This document shows, piece by piece, positions 24,339 to 33,145 of a stretch of DNA of 43,575 nucleotides (position 1 is its first letter; each line of letters starts with the position of its first letter). Source of the stretch: Wenzhouxiangellaceae bacterium (GTDB lineage Bacteria; Pseudomonadota; Gammaproteobacteria; Xanthomonadales; Wenzhouxiangellaceae); assembly GCA_018334995.1 (NCBI GenBank), contig JAGXKW010000026.1:1-43575 (forward strand), written 5' to 3'. Under the pieces are notes generated by a model. That model was not told where the DNA came from. It saw only the letters and a list, made by a program, of their open reading frames with translations, and made no database searches. The translations under genes were made by a program, and so were the position numbers.

Positions 24339-24879
24339 TGCATGTCATCTCGTTGGAACCGGCATGGGCGTGACGTCGGTCGTGATTGGATCAGAAACCC
24401 AGGGTATGTTAATATTGTGTAACAAGCTCGAAGCAAAGGACTGGATATATTCCGGAATCTGGCTGCGGTCATTCGTGGTCAGCCATAAAATTAGAAACCG
24501 TGATGAACGGGGACACCGGCATTTCGATCGGCGACGATAACGAGAATAATACCGTCTGCTGTTGAATGCGAGGTAACCTGGTTGCAAAATGTTCTTGGAA
24601 TCCGAGAGTTCGGATTTCATGACGAACGATGTCCAGTGGCGAATATCGCCATGCAGGGCTTCCCCCGTAGTTCCGTGAGCGACCCCCGTGACCGGGCGGC
24701 GCTATCATCGCGTGGAGCGGACATTGATCCTTGCCTCGCTTCGTTGCCTCCGGCACCGAGGACAGGAGAAGTAGTGTCTTTCTTTATGGTTTCCGTTTCC
24801 GGACCCTGCATCCGTTCCGCGGGCCCTGGCCCATTCTAGGTTTCAATTTCCTTACGCAAAAAGAGGTGGAAACGAACAC
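24339..24879. other. Divergent intergenic region between thrB and the TonB receptor gene
   Basis: I find no convincing gene in these 541 bp. The half next to thrB (about 24340-24620) is AT-richer. On the minus strand TTGCTT and TATTAA near 24409-24440 could be a weak thrB promoter (16-bp spacing). I see no threonine- or isoleucine-rich leader peptide, so classical thr attenuation is not supported. AGAGGTGG at 24861-24868 is the probable ribosome binding site of the receptor gene. I do not recognise a riboswitch. Confidence 0.5.
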
Positions 24880-27363
24880 ATGATGAAAAAGAATCGACTA
24901 TCGCAGGCGATCCTCTGGGGTCTTGCGGCAACGGCAACCACGTTGCAGGCGCAGGAGGACCAGAACGATCAGGAGGAGGGCAACACGGAGATCGAGCGGA
25001 TCGTGGTCACGGCGACCAAGACCGAGGAAGTGGATCTTCAGCAAGCGCCTCTCACGGTGCAGGCGCTCGACGAAAGCAGCCTGTCCGAGCAGAACATCGG
25101 CAACTTCGATGATCTGCGCAACAACGTGCCCGGCCTCAATGCGGCCAGCCGTGGTCCGGGTCAGCAGACCATCTTCATTCGGGGCATGGCCGTGCAGCCG
25201 ATCACAGTGCTGCTCTCGGGCGCCCAGGGAACGATGCCGAACGTCGCGCTGTATCTCGACGAACAGCCGGTAACGGCACCCGGCCGCAACCTGGACGTAT
25301 ATGCGACCGACCTGCGGCGTATCGAGGTGCTTCCCGGCCCGCAGGGCACGCTGTTCGGCGCCAGCTCGCAGGCCGGCACGATCCGTTACATCACCAACAA
25401 ACCGCAGCTGTTCGAATTCAACGCCGGCTTCAGCGCCGAGGCGTCGTTCACCAAGGACGGCGAGATGAACAGCTCGGGCGAGGGATTCCTGAACATCCCG
25501 ATCGGCGAAAAGACCGCCGCGCGCCTGACGTTCTACAACGTCAATCTCGGCGGCTACATCGACAACGTTCGCGGCGAGTTCACGCTCGATCCGGAGATCA
25601 ACCCCGAGTCCGCCGTCGATCTGGGTCCGGACGCGACCTACGAGACGACCGATAACGGCGAGCTTGTCGAAGACAACTTCAACGACAGCTTCTACAAGGG
25701 CGTGCGTGCAGGGCTCTATCACGAGTTCAACCGGGACTGGAGCGTCCTTGTGCAGAACACCTATCAGGAACTCGGTGCCGACGGCGTTTTCGATTATGAC
25801 CCGGAAATCGGTGACCTGAAGGTCTCGCGTTTCTTCCCGGACGAACTGGAAGACAAATTCAACCAGACCTCGTGGACCGTCGAGGGCCGTGCGGGCATGC
25901 TCGACCTGGTCTACACCGGCGCATACCTGTATCGTGAAGTCGAGCAGTCGGTCGACTATACCGGTTACAACAACGCCGGCGCGTTCATTGCCTACTACAC
26001 TTGCACATACGATAACCCGTCCTATATCGTCAACTACGATATCGACCCGCAATTCATCACCGAGAACCGCCAGTGCCTGGATCCGACCAAGGGCACCAAG
26101 ATCAAGCAGGATCATACGCGCAGCACGCACGAGTTTCGTGTTTCGACGCCGGCCGAGAACCGCTGGCGCTTGATCGGCGGCGTGTTCTACGATGATTATG
26201 AACTCGACACCCAGGATGATTTCTATTACCTGGCCACGCCGGATCTCGGCTTTGCGCCGAATGCCCCGATTTCGGATGCTTTCCAGGTGAATCCGGAAAC
26301 GCGTCCCCCGGGCGTTGCATTCTTCAACGACATCCGGCGTACCGAGGAACAGCTGGCGTTCTTCGGCGAGTTCGGTTACGACGTCGTTCCGAACACGCTC
26401 CGCGCCACTGTCGGCCTGCGGTATTACGAAATCGACTCCGGCTACCGCGGCTCGTCGAACTTTGCCGACGGCATCTTCCAGGGCTCGGTCAATACCGATC
26501 GCGGCCGCAACTACGATGTTTCGGGCGGGCACCGTCGTGAACCGCTGACGATCGACGACGTGATCACGCGCTTCAACATCTCCTACACGCCGACCGATTC
26601 GCTGATGTTCTTCTTCACGCGCTCGGAAGGGTTCCGGCCGGGTGGCTGGAACCGCGGTGGCGGCATTCCGTCGGCCAACCCCGAATTCCCGACCGTCAGC
26701 GCCACCTATGATACCGATGACGTGACCAACTGGGAACTGGGCTGGAAGACCCTGCTGTTCGACAATTCGCTGCGCCTCAACGGCAGTGCCTACTTCGTCG
26801 AATGGGAAAACATGCAGGTTTCGCGCTTCGATCCCCAGAATGTTTCCATCCTGACGTTCATCGAGAACTCGGCCGATTCGGAAATCTTCGGCATCGAGGG
26901 TGATTTCAGCTGGCGCGCCACCCAGAACCTGACGCTGTCGGGCTCGATTTCCTATAACGACACCGAGCTGACCGACGTCGACGCGCAGGTGATCGAGCTC
27001 GCGCCGGTTGGAAGCAGCCTTCCGCTGGTGCCGGAACTGCAGGGTTTCCTGCGGGCCCGCTACGAAAAGTCCCTGAATGTCGACTGGGCCGATACCGGCT
27101 ATGTGCAGCTTTCGGGCAACTTCGTCGAGCACTCCTTCAGCTCGTTGGTGGCCGAAGAGCGTCGTCGACAGGCGGGCTACGGCATTCTGGATGCGCGCGT
27201 CGGTATTTCGCGCGAAAGCTGGAATATCGAGGGCTTTGTCGAGAACCTGACCGACAAGCGGGCAGAGTTGTTCATCAACACCCAGGACGACATTCCGCGC
27301 ATCACCACCAACCGGCCGCTGACGGCCGGCGTTCGGGTTTCCTACCGCTTCCTGCCCAACTGA
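24880..27363 (+). CDS. TonB-dependent outer-membrane receptor
   Basis: The 827-residue protein has a signal peptide ending near LQA (residue 24). A TonB-box-like segment 'IERIVVTATK' follows. The plug domain spans about 50-170 with 'IFIRGMAVQP', 'LDVYATDLRRIEVLPGPQG' and TLFGASSQAGTIRY. A long beta-barrel runs to the C-terminus. It imports a ligand across the outer membrane with TonB energy; the ligand is unknown. ATG 24883 is an equal alternative start. The protein ends in RFLPN rather than with the usual terminal aromatic residue. It is followed by two hairpins and then by a TPR-sulfotransferase gene, a pairing I recall from other marine proteobacteria. Confidence 0.95.
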   Translation: MMKKNRLSQAILWGLAATATTLQAQEDQNDQEEGNTEIERIVVTATKTEEVDLQQAPLTVQALDESSLSEQNIGNFDDLRNNVPGLNAASRGPGQQTIFIRGMAVQPITVLLSGAQGTMPNVALYLDEQPVTAPGRNLDVYATDLRRIEVLPGPQGTLFGASSQAGTIRYITNKPQLFEFNAGFSAEASFTKDGEMNSSGEGFLNIPIGEKTAARLTFYNVNLGGYIDNVRGEFTLDPEINPESAVDLGPDATYETTDNGELVEDNFNDSFYKGVRAGLYHEFNRDWSVLVQNTYQELGADGVFDYDPEIGDLKVSRFFPDELEDKFNQTSWTVEGRAGMLDLVYTGAYLYREVEQSVDYTGYNNAGAFIAYYTCTYDNPSYIVNYDIDPQFITENRQCLDPTKGTKIKQDHTRSTHEFRVSTPAENRWRLIGGVFYDDYELDTQDDFYYLATPDLGFAPNAPISDAFQVNPETRPPGVAFFNDIRRTEEQLAFFGEFGYDVVPNTLRATVGLRYYEIDSGYRGSSNFADGIFQGSVNTDRGRNYDVSGGHRREPLTIDDVITRFNISYTPTDSLMFFFTRSEGFRPGGWNRGGGIPSANPEFPTVSATYDTDDVTNWELGWKTLLFDNSLRLNGSAYFVEWENMQVSRFDPQNVSILTFIENSADSEIFGIEGDFSWRATQNLTLSGSISYNDTELTDVDAQVIELAPVGSSLPLVPELQGFLRARYEKSLNVDWADTGYVQLSGNFVEHSFSSLVAEERRRQAGYGILDARVGISRESWNIEGFVENLTDKRAELFINTQDDIPRITTNRPLTAGVRVSYRFLPN

Positions 27364-27370
27364 GGCTGCG

Positions 27371-27397
27371 GATGGACGGCGCCACGCGCCGTCCATC
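27371..27397 (+). terminator. Hairpin after the TonB receptor gene
   Basis: GATGGACGGCG (27371-27381) and CGCCGTCCATC (27387-27397) form a perfect 11-bp stem with a five-base loop, seven bases after the receptor stop codon. There is no T-run. It may stabilise the 3' end of the message or act with the terminator that follows. Confidence 0.5.
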
Positions 27398-27432
27398 ACC
27401 CGAAGCGGTGTAATCAACCGCGTTTTGTCCAG

Positions 27433-27465
27433 GCGGCGGTCCCCCGGGGTCTGCCGCTTTTTTTT
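27433..27465 (+). terminator. Intrinsic terminator downstream of the TonB receptor gene
   Basis: GCGGC at 27433-27437 pairs with GCCGC at 27453-27457. The inner part of the stem is imperfect, and the stem is followed directly by eight T residues (27458-27465). It separates the receptor from the sulfotransferase gene, whose ATG is 63 bp further on. Confidence 0.75.
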
Positions 27466-27527
27466 GCCATGTGTCTGCACCCGGGCGCCGCGACCTCATT
27501 GCCGGGCAGCCACGGTACACTTTGAGC

Positions 27528-29543
27528 ATGTCTACTGAACCTACCCCTTCCGAACGTCAGGCCGGCGATCCCGTTCGACAGGCCGAGCAGTTGCTCAAGC
27601 AGCAGCAGGTGCCGCAGGCGACTGCGCTTCTTGAAGAAACCTGCGGCGAGGCCCCCGAGGACTCTAAGGCCAGTTATCTGCTGGCGGTATGCTATCGCGT
27701 CCAGCGTCGCTTCGACGAAGCCCTGGCGACACTGGACCGTCTGCACGCGATTGCGCCCGATTATGCGCGGGGCTGGCAGGAGGTTGCGCACAACCTGCGC
27801 GATCTCGGGCGATTCGCCGAGGCTATCGAGGCCTACGAAAGGGCCGTGGAGCTGAATCCGGGGCTGGTCGCCAGCTGGCGCTTTCTGGCCGAGGCCCATC
27901 GGCAGGCCGGTTCTGCCGAACGCGCGCAGGTCGCCGAAGCCAATTTCAAGCGCCTCAGCGGCCTGCCGCAGGAACTGGTTGCCGTGACCTCGATGATGCA
28001 CGAGGGAAAGATCTACAAGGCGGAAAAGATCTGTCGGCACTTCCTGCAGCAAAACCCGCACCATCTGGAAGCCATGCGGCTGCTGGCCCAGATCGGCAGC
28101 CGCCTGAACATTCACGACGATGCGGAGTTCCTGCTCGAAAGCGCCCTGGAAATGGAACCGGACTTCGATCTCGCACGCATCGACTACGTCAAGGTGCTGA
28201 ACCAGCGCCAGAAGTTCGAGCGGGCTTTCGTCGAGGCGCGGAAATTGCGCGAGCGTATGCCGGGGAATCCGGCCGCCGAGCTCGCATACGGCAATCAGTG
28301 TTCGGCCATGGGAAAGTACGCTGAAGCGCTTGAAGTGTTCGATCGGCTCATCGACAGCATCGACAACCCGGCCAACGTGCAGATGCTCAGGGGCCACGCG
28401 CTGAAAACGATCGGCAGCCACGACGCGGCGGTAGAAGCCTATCGCGCCGCCTGTCGCGCCCGTCCTTCACTGGGTGATGCATGGTGGTCACTGGCCAACA
28501 TGAAGACCTTTCGGTTCAGCGACGAAGAGCTGGCGCGCATGCAAGCCCAGGTGGATTCGTCCGGGCTTGGACGCGTCGACGAGTATCATCTGTGCTTCGC
28601 GCTGGGCAAGGCGTTCGAGGACTGTTCGGAATACGAAAAGGCATTTTCGTTCTACGCCCGCGGCAACCGCTTGAAGAAGGATGAACTGCGCTACAGCGCC
28701 GATCGCATGCAGGCCGACTTCGACCGGCAGAAAGCCTTCTTCACGCCCGAGCGCGTGCGGTCCTTCGAGGGGCTGGGCATCCAGGCCCCGGACCCGATCT
28801 TCATCGTCGGCCTGCCGCGCGCCGGATCGACGCTGGTCGAGCAGATTCTCGCCTCGCACAGCCAGGTCGACGGCACGCTGGAACTGCCCAACATTCTCGC
28901 GCTGGCGCACCGGCTGAACGGTCGTCTGCAACGCGGCGAAGAGCCGCGATATCCGTCCAGGCTGGCTGAACTGGCGCCCGAAAAATTCGCCGAGATGGGA
29001 CAGCAGTACATCGACGAAACACGCATTCACCGCCGGGATGCACCGTATTTCACCGACAAGATGCCCAACAATTTCCGGCACATCGGCCTGATCCTCTCGG
29101 TCCTGCCCAATGCGCGCATCATCGATGCCCGGCGTGCACCGATGTCATGCTGTTTTTCGGGTTTCAAGCAGCTGTTTGCCGAGGGCCAGGAATTCAGCTA
29201 CAGCCTGGATGACATCGGCCGGTACTATGCTGGTTACGTCGACCTGATGAACCACTGGAAGCTTCTGTATCCGGAGTCGATCCTGCAGGTCGACTACGAG
29301 GACGTGGTCGAGGACCTGGAGTCCCAGGTCCGGCGCATGCTCGACTTTCTCGGCCTGGAATTCGAACCGGCCTGCGTCGAATTTCACCGCACGCAGCGCT
29401 CGGTGCGCACCGCCAGTTCCGAGCAGGTCCGAAAGCCGATCTATCGCGCCGGCGTCGAGCAGTGGCGGAATTTCGCGCCCTGGCTGGGCGACCTCGAGCG
29501 CGCTCTCGCCGGCGCGGCTGAATCCAACCAGGCACAGTCCTGA
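27528..29543 (+). CDS. Tetratricopeptide-repeat sulfotransferase family protein
   Basis: The 671-residue product has about 370 N-terminal residues of TPR-like helical repeats (for example 'YLLAVCYRVQRRFDEALATL' and 'AIEAYERAVELNPGL'). A C-terminal sulfotransferase domain starts near 420. The PAPS 5'-phosphosulfate loop reads FIVGLPRAGSTLVEQIL with Phe at 425. A later block 'DARRAPMSCCFSGFKQLF' matches the 3'-phosphate site. No signal peptide is evident, so it probably acts in the cytoplasm. The acceptor is unknown. The upstream TonB-receptor gene suggests a link with a sulfated or sulfatable ligand, and the AMP nucleosidase gene overlaps its stop. ATG 27528 follows the terminator and fits the TPR start. 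Confidence 0.9.
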   Translation: MSTEPTPSERQAGDPVRQAEQLLKQQQVPQATALLEETCGEAPEDSKASYLLAVCYRVQRRFDEALATLDRLHAIAPDYARGWQEVAHNLRDLGRFAEAIEAYERAVELNPGLVASWRFLAEAHRQAGSAERAQVAEANFKRLSGLPQELVAVTSMMHEGKIYKAEKICRHFLQQNPHHLEAMRLLAQIGSRLNIHDDAEFLLESALEMEPDFDLARIDYVKVLNQRQKFERAFVEARKLRERMPGNPAAELAYGNQCSAMGKYAEALEVFDRLIDSIDNPANVQMLRGHALKTIGSHDAAVEAYRAACRARPSLGDAWWSLANMKTFRFSDEELARMQAQVDSSGLGRVDEYHLCFALGKAFEDCSEYEKAFSFYARGNRLKKDELRYSADRMQADFDRQKAFFTPERVRSFEGLGIQAPDPIFIVGLPRAGSTLVEQILASHSQVDGTLELPNILALAHRLNGRLQRGEEPRYPSRLAELAPEKFAEMGQQYIDETRIHRRDAPYFTDKMPNNFRHIGLILSVLPNARIIDARRAPMSCCFSGFKQLFAEGQEFSYSLDDIGRYYAGYVDLMNHWKLLYPESILQVDYEDVVEDLESQVRRMLDFLGLEFEPACVEFHRTQRSVRTASSEQVRKPIYRAGVEQWRNFAPWLGDLERALAGAAESNQAQS

Positions 29544-30316
29544 TGGATTCGAAGCTCGATATCGTCGAGAACTGGCTGCCGCGCTACACCGGCACCCCGC
29601 TGGATGGATTCGGCAAGCACATCCTGCTGACCAATTTCGACAACTACGTCGAAAAATTCGCCGACGAGATGGGCGTTGAAGTGCTCGGGCGCGACAAGGC
29701 GATGCGCAATGCGACGGCCGAAGACATCACCATCATCAATTTCGGGATGGGCAGTGCGAATGCAGCGACCATCATGGACCTGCTCAGCGCCGTATCCCCG
29801 CGCGCGTGCCTGTTCCTGGGCAAATGCGGCGGGCTGAAGAAGAAGAACAAGCTCGGCGACATGATCCTGCCGATCGCCGCGATCCGCGGCGAAGGGACTT
29901 CCAACGATTATTTCCCGCCCGAAATTCCCTCGCTGCCGGCGTTCACGCTGCAGCGCGCCGTGTCGTCGACGGTGCGCGACTACGAAATGGACTACTGGAC
30001 CGGCACGGTCTACACCACCAACCGGCGGGTCTGGGAGCACGACAGGAAGTTCAAGAGATACCTGCGCGAGACCCGTTCCATGGGCATCGACATGGAAACC
30101 GCGACCATCTTCATCACCGGTTTCGCCAACCGGATCCCCACCGGTGCGCTTTTGCTGGTCTCCGATCAGCCGATGGTGCCCGAAGGCGTGAAGACCGACG
30201 CCAGCGACCGGACCATTACCGACCGCTTCGTCGACAAGCAGATCGCCATCGGCGTCGATTCGCTGCGCGAGATCCGGGACAAGGGGCGATCGGTCCGCCA
30301 CCTCCGTTTCGACTAG
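29543..30316 (+). CDS. amn: AMP nucleosidase (short form)
   Basis: The 257-residue protein resembles the catalytic domain of AMP nucleosidase, which splits AMP into adenine and ribose 5-phosphate. It has the phosphorylase-like 'INFGMGSANAATIMDLL', 'CLFLGKCGGLKKKNKLGDMILP' (a near-diagnostic block, read in two parts here) and 'GIDMETATIFITGFANRI', where the Glu contacts ribose. It lacks the N-terminal regulatory domain of the approximately 480-residue E. coli enzyme and matches the short family of about 258 residues. The ATG shares its first base with the sulfotransferase stop (TGATG), so the two are coupled. Sulfotransferase reactions release PAP, which yields AMP after dephosphorylation; a shared nucleotide-handling role is speculative. 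Confidence 0.92.
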   Translation: MDSKLDIVENWLPRYTGTPLDGFGKHILLTNFDNYVEKFADEMGVEVLGRDKAMRNATAEDITIINFGMGSANAATIMDLLSAVSPRACLFLGKCGGLKKKNKLGDMILPIAAIRGEGTSNDYFPPEIPSLPAFTLQRAVSSTVRDYEMDYWTGTVYTTNRRVWEHDRKFKRYLRETRSMGIDMETATIFITGFANRIPTGALLLVSDQPMVPEGVKTDASDRTITDRFVDKQIAIGVDSLREIRDKGRSVRHLRFD

Positions 30317-30345
30317 GAAGCGCCTGAAAGCTACTGCGCGCGCGC

Positions 30346-30426
30346 CTGACGGCGTCCGGCGGTGCTCGGATTCCTCATGTACAAGTGCGTACACTCCGGA
30401 TCCGGCGCTCCGGCGGACACCGTCAG
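30346..30426. repeat. Nested intergenic palindromic element
   Basis: CTGACGG-GTCCG-CGG at 30346-30362 is mirrored, with a few mismatches, by CGGCGGAC-CCGTCAG ending at 30426. Inside lies CGGATTCCTCATGTAC, then AAGTGC, then GTACACTCCGGATCCG. The whole 81 bp can therefore fold into one long hairpin around TGTAC...GTACA. It sits between amn and the convergent CsgG-like gene. It resembles REP/BIME-like intergenic repeats by design. It could block readthrough in both directions. Copy number cannot be tested in this window. Confidence 0.6.
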
Positions 30427-30538
30427 CCACCCGCTCGCTACGCTTGCAGACGCTTCCTGGAATTGCGATGAAGCTTACACAGATTCAGGCAGATTGTTCA
30501 ACCCGCGAGAATCTGCGTAATCTGCGGTCTGCCCTGCT

Positions 30539-31564
30539 TTACTGAACCTCGAGGGTGTGTTCGGCCGGGACCCAGCCGGTCTGGCCCTGATCGTCGCGGA
30601 TCTGCACCCAGTCGCCGGCGCGCACGACGGCTTCGACCATGTTGCCGGCGCTCAGCGTGAAGGCGGTCGGGCTTTCGCTGTTCGGCCCCTGGTGGGCGTT
30701 GGCCGAGGTCGCGGTGATCACCAGGCGCTCGCCGCTTCCGCCGGTGGCGGCGCCGCTGCCGGAACCCGCGCCGGACGAGGCCGCCTGTACCGGTCGGCCT
30801 GCGCTGTCATAGCGCATCATTTCCTGAGGCGTGACCGAAATGACGTAATCGACCGCGGCGCCGATGACCTGGCGCAGGGCTTTTTCGCGCGGGGTGTTTT
30901 CCCAGGAAGAGAGTGAACCGCCCAGGCCCGTCGAGCCGGTGTATCCGGACAGGGCGCCGCCGATATCGAAGTCCTCGGCTTCGCCTTCGACGCTGGTCGC
31001 GGCCAGCACTCGGCTGGTGGTCGCGTCGACCACGCGCAGGTCGATGGCCATGTGGGCGCTGCGCGAGCCGCCCGAAATGGCGCCGAACACGCGGCCGATC
31101 TTGCCGCCGCCGAGGCTGCCGGAGGTCCCGCCCGAATCGCCGTCGAACTCGGTCACGGCGGCGACCACCAGCAACTCCGCGCCTTCGATTTCACCGATCG
31201 CCGCGGCGGTGTCCCGGCGCACGCGGCCGCTGGCGCCCAGGTCCTGTTCGTCGAGCACGGTATCGAGGCTTTCGCGTTCGAGCACGATGAAACGCCCGGA
31301 GTTGACCAGTGCGGTGGTCAGCATGTCGGCCATGCCGTCACCGATCGAGGGGCTGTACCAGTCCTGGGCATCGGCGGTCTTGTTTTCGAACCGGGCCACG
31401 GCGATGCGCGCTTTCGGGCCGTTGTAGTGATCGGCCTGGGCGTCGGCGATGCTGCGGCCCGAGCTTTCGCGCACGTTGACTTCCGTGCCCGCCTGGGCGA
31501 TGCAGTTGGATGTCATGCCGGCCGCGGCCAGCAAAAGAATCGAACTCGTGATCCAGCGTTTCAT
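30539..31564 (-). CDS. CsgG/HfaB-like secreted protein with SH3-like C-terminus
   Basis: The 341-residue protein starts at 31564, with AGGGGAG upstream on the minus strand. Its signal peptide is 'MKRWITSSILLLAAAG...'. The central domain (about 50-245: 'ARIAVARFENKTADA', 'GMADMLTTALVNSGRFIVLERESL', 'AHMAIDLRVVDATTSRVLAATSVEG') fits CsgG-type proteins. Those form curli-type secretion pores or assemble outer-membrane lipoproteins. A Gly/Ser-rich linker (about 262-278) leads to an SH3b-like module at about 279-341 ('AGNMVEAVVRAGDWVQIRDD', 'GWVPAEH'). No proper lipobox is visible: Cys21 is preceded by T-S-N. No curli genes are nearby. The function is not established. Confidence 0.8.
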   Translation of the reverse strand: MKRWITSSILLLAAAGMTSNCIAQAGTEVNVRESSGRSIADAQADHYNGPKARIAVARFENKTADAQDWYSPSIGDGMADMLTTALVNSGRFIVLERESLDTVLDEQDLGASGRVRRDTAAAIGEIEGAELLVVAAVTEFDGDSGGTSGSLGGGKIGRVFGAISGGSRSAHMAIDLRVVDATTSRVLAATSVEGEAEDFDIGGALSGYTGSTGLGGSLSSWENTPREKALRQVIGAAVDYVISVTPQEMMRYDSAGRPVQAASSGAGSGSGAATGGSGERLVITATSANAHQGPNSESPTAFTLSAGNMVEAVVRAGDWVQIRDDQGQTGWVPAEHTLEVQ

Positions 31565-31688
31565 GAGGGCTCCCCTGCGTTTGGACTGAACATGGTGAAG
31601 ACGGTCACCAGGATACTGGATGACCGCGCTCGCTCGTTCAATGTATACGCATTCCGGGCATGTTGCACGCCACCTGCGTTGACCGGAA

Positions 31689-33068
31689 TCAATGCCCCGA
31701 CGCGGCAATCCCCGATTTCTCCGCAGCGGTTTCGGGCAGAGTGGCCCGTCGGCCGATGCCTTCGTGCCGGAACCCGAGCAAGGCCAGGTCCTGCGGGTCG
31801 TAGATGTTGCGCCCGTCGAAGATCACCGGCTCGGAAAGCAGGCTCTTGATGCGCTCGAAATCCGGGCTCCAGAACGCTTTCCATTCGGTGACCACGACCA
31901 GCGCGTCGGCGCCTTCCAGCGCCGCGTAGGGTTCGGCGACCAGAGTCAGGTCTTCGCGCTCGCCGCAGATCCGGCGGGTCTCCGGCATGGCCTTGGGATC
32001 GAACGCCCGGACTTTCGCACCGGCTTCCCACAGCGCTTCCATCAGCACCAGCGCCGGGGCTTCGCGCATGTCGTCGGTTTCGGGCTTGAAAGCAAGTCCC
32101 CACAAGGCAATCGTGCGTCCGGCCAGATCGTTGCCGAAGTGCAGGCTGACTTTCTCGAACAGGCGCAGCTTCTGTTTCTGGTTGACCGTCTCCACGGCCT
32201 GCAGGATGCGTGCCTGGTGGTCGTGGTCGGCGGCGGTGCGCGCCAGTGCGCGGATGTCCTTGGGAAAGCAGGAACCGCCGTATCCTACGCCGGGATAGAT
32301 GAAGTGATAGCCGATGCGCGGGTCGGAGCCGATACCGATGCGCACCCGCTCGATGTCGGCGCCGACCCGCTCGGCGATGTTGGCCAGTTCATTCATGAAC
32401 GAGATCTTGGTCGCCAGCATCGCGTTGGCCGCATACTTGGTCAACTCGGCCGAGGCGATGTCCATCGAGAATATCTTTTCCCGATTTCGATTGAACGGTG
32501 CGTACAGCCGGCGAAGCTGCGACTCGGATTGCGGGTCGTCGACGCCGATGACGATGCGGTCGGGCGCCATGAAGTCCTTGACCGCGGCGCCTTCCTTGAG
32601 AAATTCCGGGTTCGAGGCCACGCGCGGCGTGAATCTGGATGCGCCGGTTTCGGCCATGGTTTCGATGATCGAGGCGCGCACTTTCTCGGCGGTGCCGACG
32701 GGCACCGTGGACTTGGTCACCACCAGCTGCGATTCCGTCAGTTCGCGGCCGATGGTGCGGGCGACCGAAAGCACCGCGCGCAGGTCGGCCGAGCCGTCCA
32801 TGTCCGAGGGCGTACCCACGGCAATGAACAGGATTTCGCCGTGTCGGATGGTCTCTGCCGCATCGGAAGAAAAACGCAGCCGGCCGGTCTCGGCGTTGCG
32901 CTGCACCAGCCCTTCCAGGCCCGGCTCGAAGATCGGGATCTCGCCGCGGTTCAGGGCGTCGACCTTGTCCTGGTCGATGTCCATGCAGACGACGTCGTTG
33001 CCGACCTCGGCCAGGCAGGCGCCCGTGACCAGGCCGACGTATCCGGTACCGAAAATACTGATGCGCAT
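31689..33068 (-). CDS. ugd: UDP-glucose 6-dehydrogenase
   Basis: The 459-residue NAD enzyme oxidises UDP-glucose to UDP-glucuronate, a precursor for exopolysaccharide or lipid A modification. The Rossmann motif [17 protein letters not shown] is at residues 7-23. '[14 protein letters not shown]' follows, and the catalytic Cys lies in [10 protein letters not shown]. The C-terminal UDP-binding domain ('[19 protein letters not shown]') is complete. A GDP-mannose dehydrogenase would be the alternative, but the N-terminal blocks favour UDP-glucose. It lies 62 bp downstream of the E2 gene, beyond that gene's terminator, so it is probably separately expressed. Confidence 0.95.
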   Translation of the reverse strand: MRISIFGTGYVGLVTGACLAEVGNDVVCMDIDQDKVDALNRGEIPIFEPGLEGLVQRNAETGRLRFSSDAAETIRHGEILFIAVGTPSDMDGSADLRAVLSVARTIGRELTESQLVVTKSTVPVGTAEKVRASIIETMAETGASRFTPRVASNPEFLKEGAAVKDFMAPDRIVIGVDDPQSESQLRRLYAPFNRNREKIFSMDIASAELTKYAANAMLATKISFMNELANIAERVGADIERVRIGIGSDPRIGYHFIYPGVGYGGSCFPKDIRALARTAADHDHQARILQAVETVNQKQKLRLFEKVSLHFGNDLAGRTIALWGLAFKPETDDMREAPALVLMEALWEAGAKVRAFDPKAMPETRRICGEREDLTLVAEPYAALEGADALVVVTEWKAFWSPDFERIKSLLSEPVIFDGRNIYDPQDLALLGFRHEGIGRRATLPETAAEKSGIAASGH

Positions 33069-33089
33069 GCTTAATCCTTCTGTTCTTTA

Positions 33090-33145
33090 CGAAAAATCGC
33101 AGTGAAGCGTAGCGAGCGGACGCAGTCGCTTCACTGTGATTTTCG
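33090..33145 (-). terminator. Terminator hairpin overlapping the E2 stop codon
   Basis: On the minus strand an arm of 19 bases (33145-33127) carrying the E2 stop codon pairs with a 20-base arm (33109-33090), with only one mismatch and one bulge. The distal arm ends in ATTTTTCG. The loop is 17 bases. It should end the E1alpha-E1beta-E2 transcript before ugd. The stop codon TGA sits inside the first arm, so ribosomes must clear it before the hairpin folds. Confidence 0.7.

Noticed and set aside
24345-24620. 91-residue minus-strand frame upstream of thrB, as a leader or small protein
   Set aside because: It lacks runs of Thr or Ile codons, has no good ribosome binding site and overlaps the likely thrB promoter area.
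24898-27480. 860-codon open frame on the minus strand
   Set aside because: It is antisense to the TonB receptor gene; the receptor frame has a signal peptide, plug and barrel motifs, and this frame has no recognisable domain.
28800-28850. Idea that the TPR-sulfotransferase modifies the microcin-like peptide, as in the RaxX system
   Set aside because: The genes are about 25 kb apart, no shared regulatory site is visible, and the sulfotransferase has its own TonB and AMP nucleosidase neighbours.
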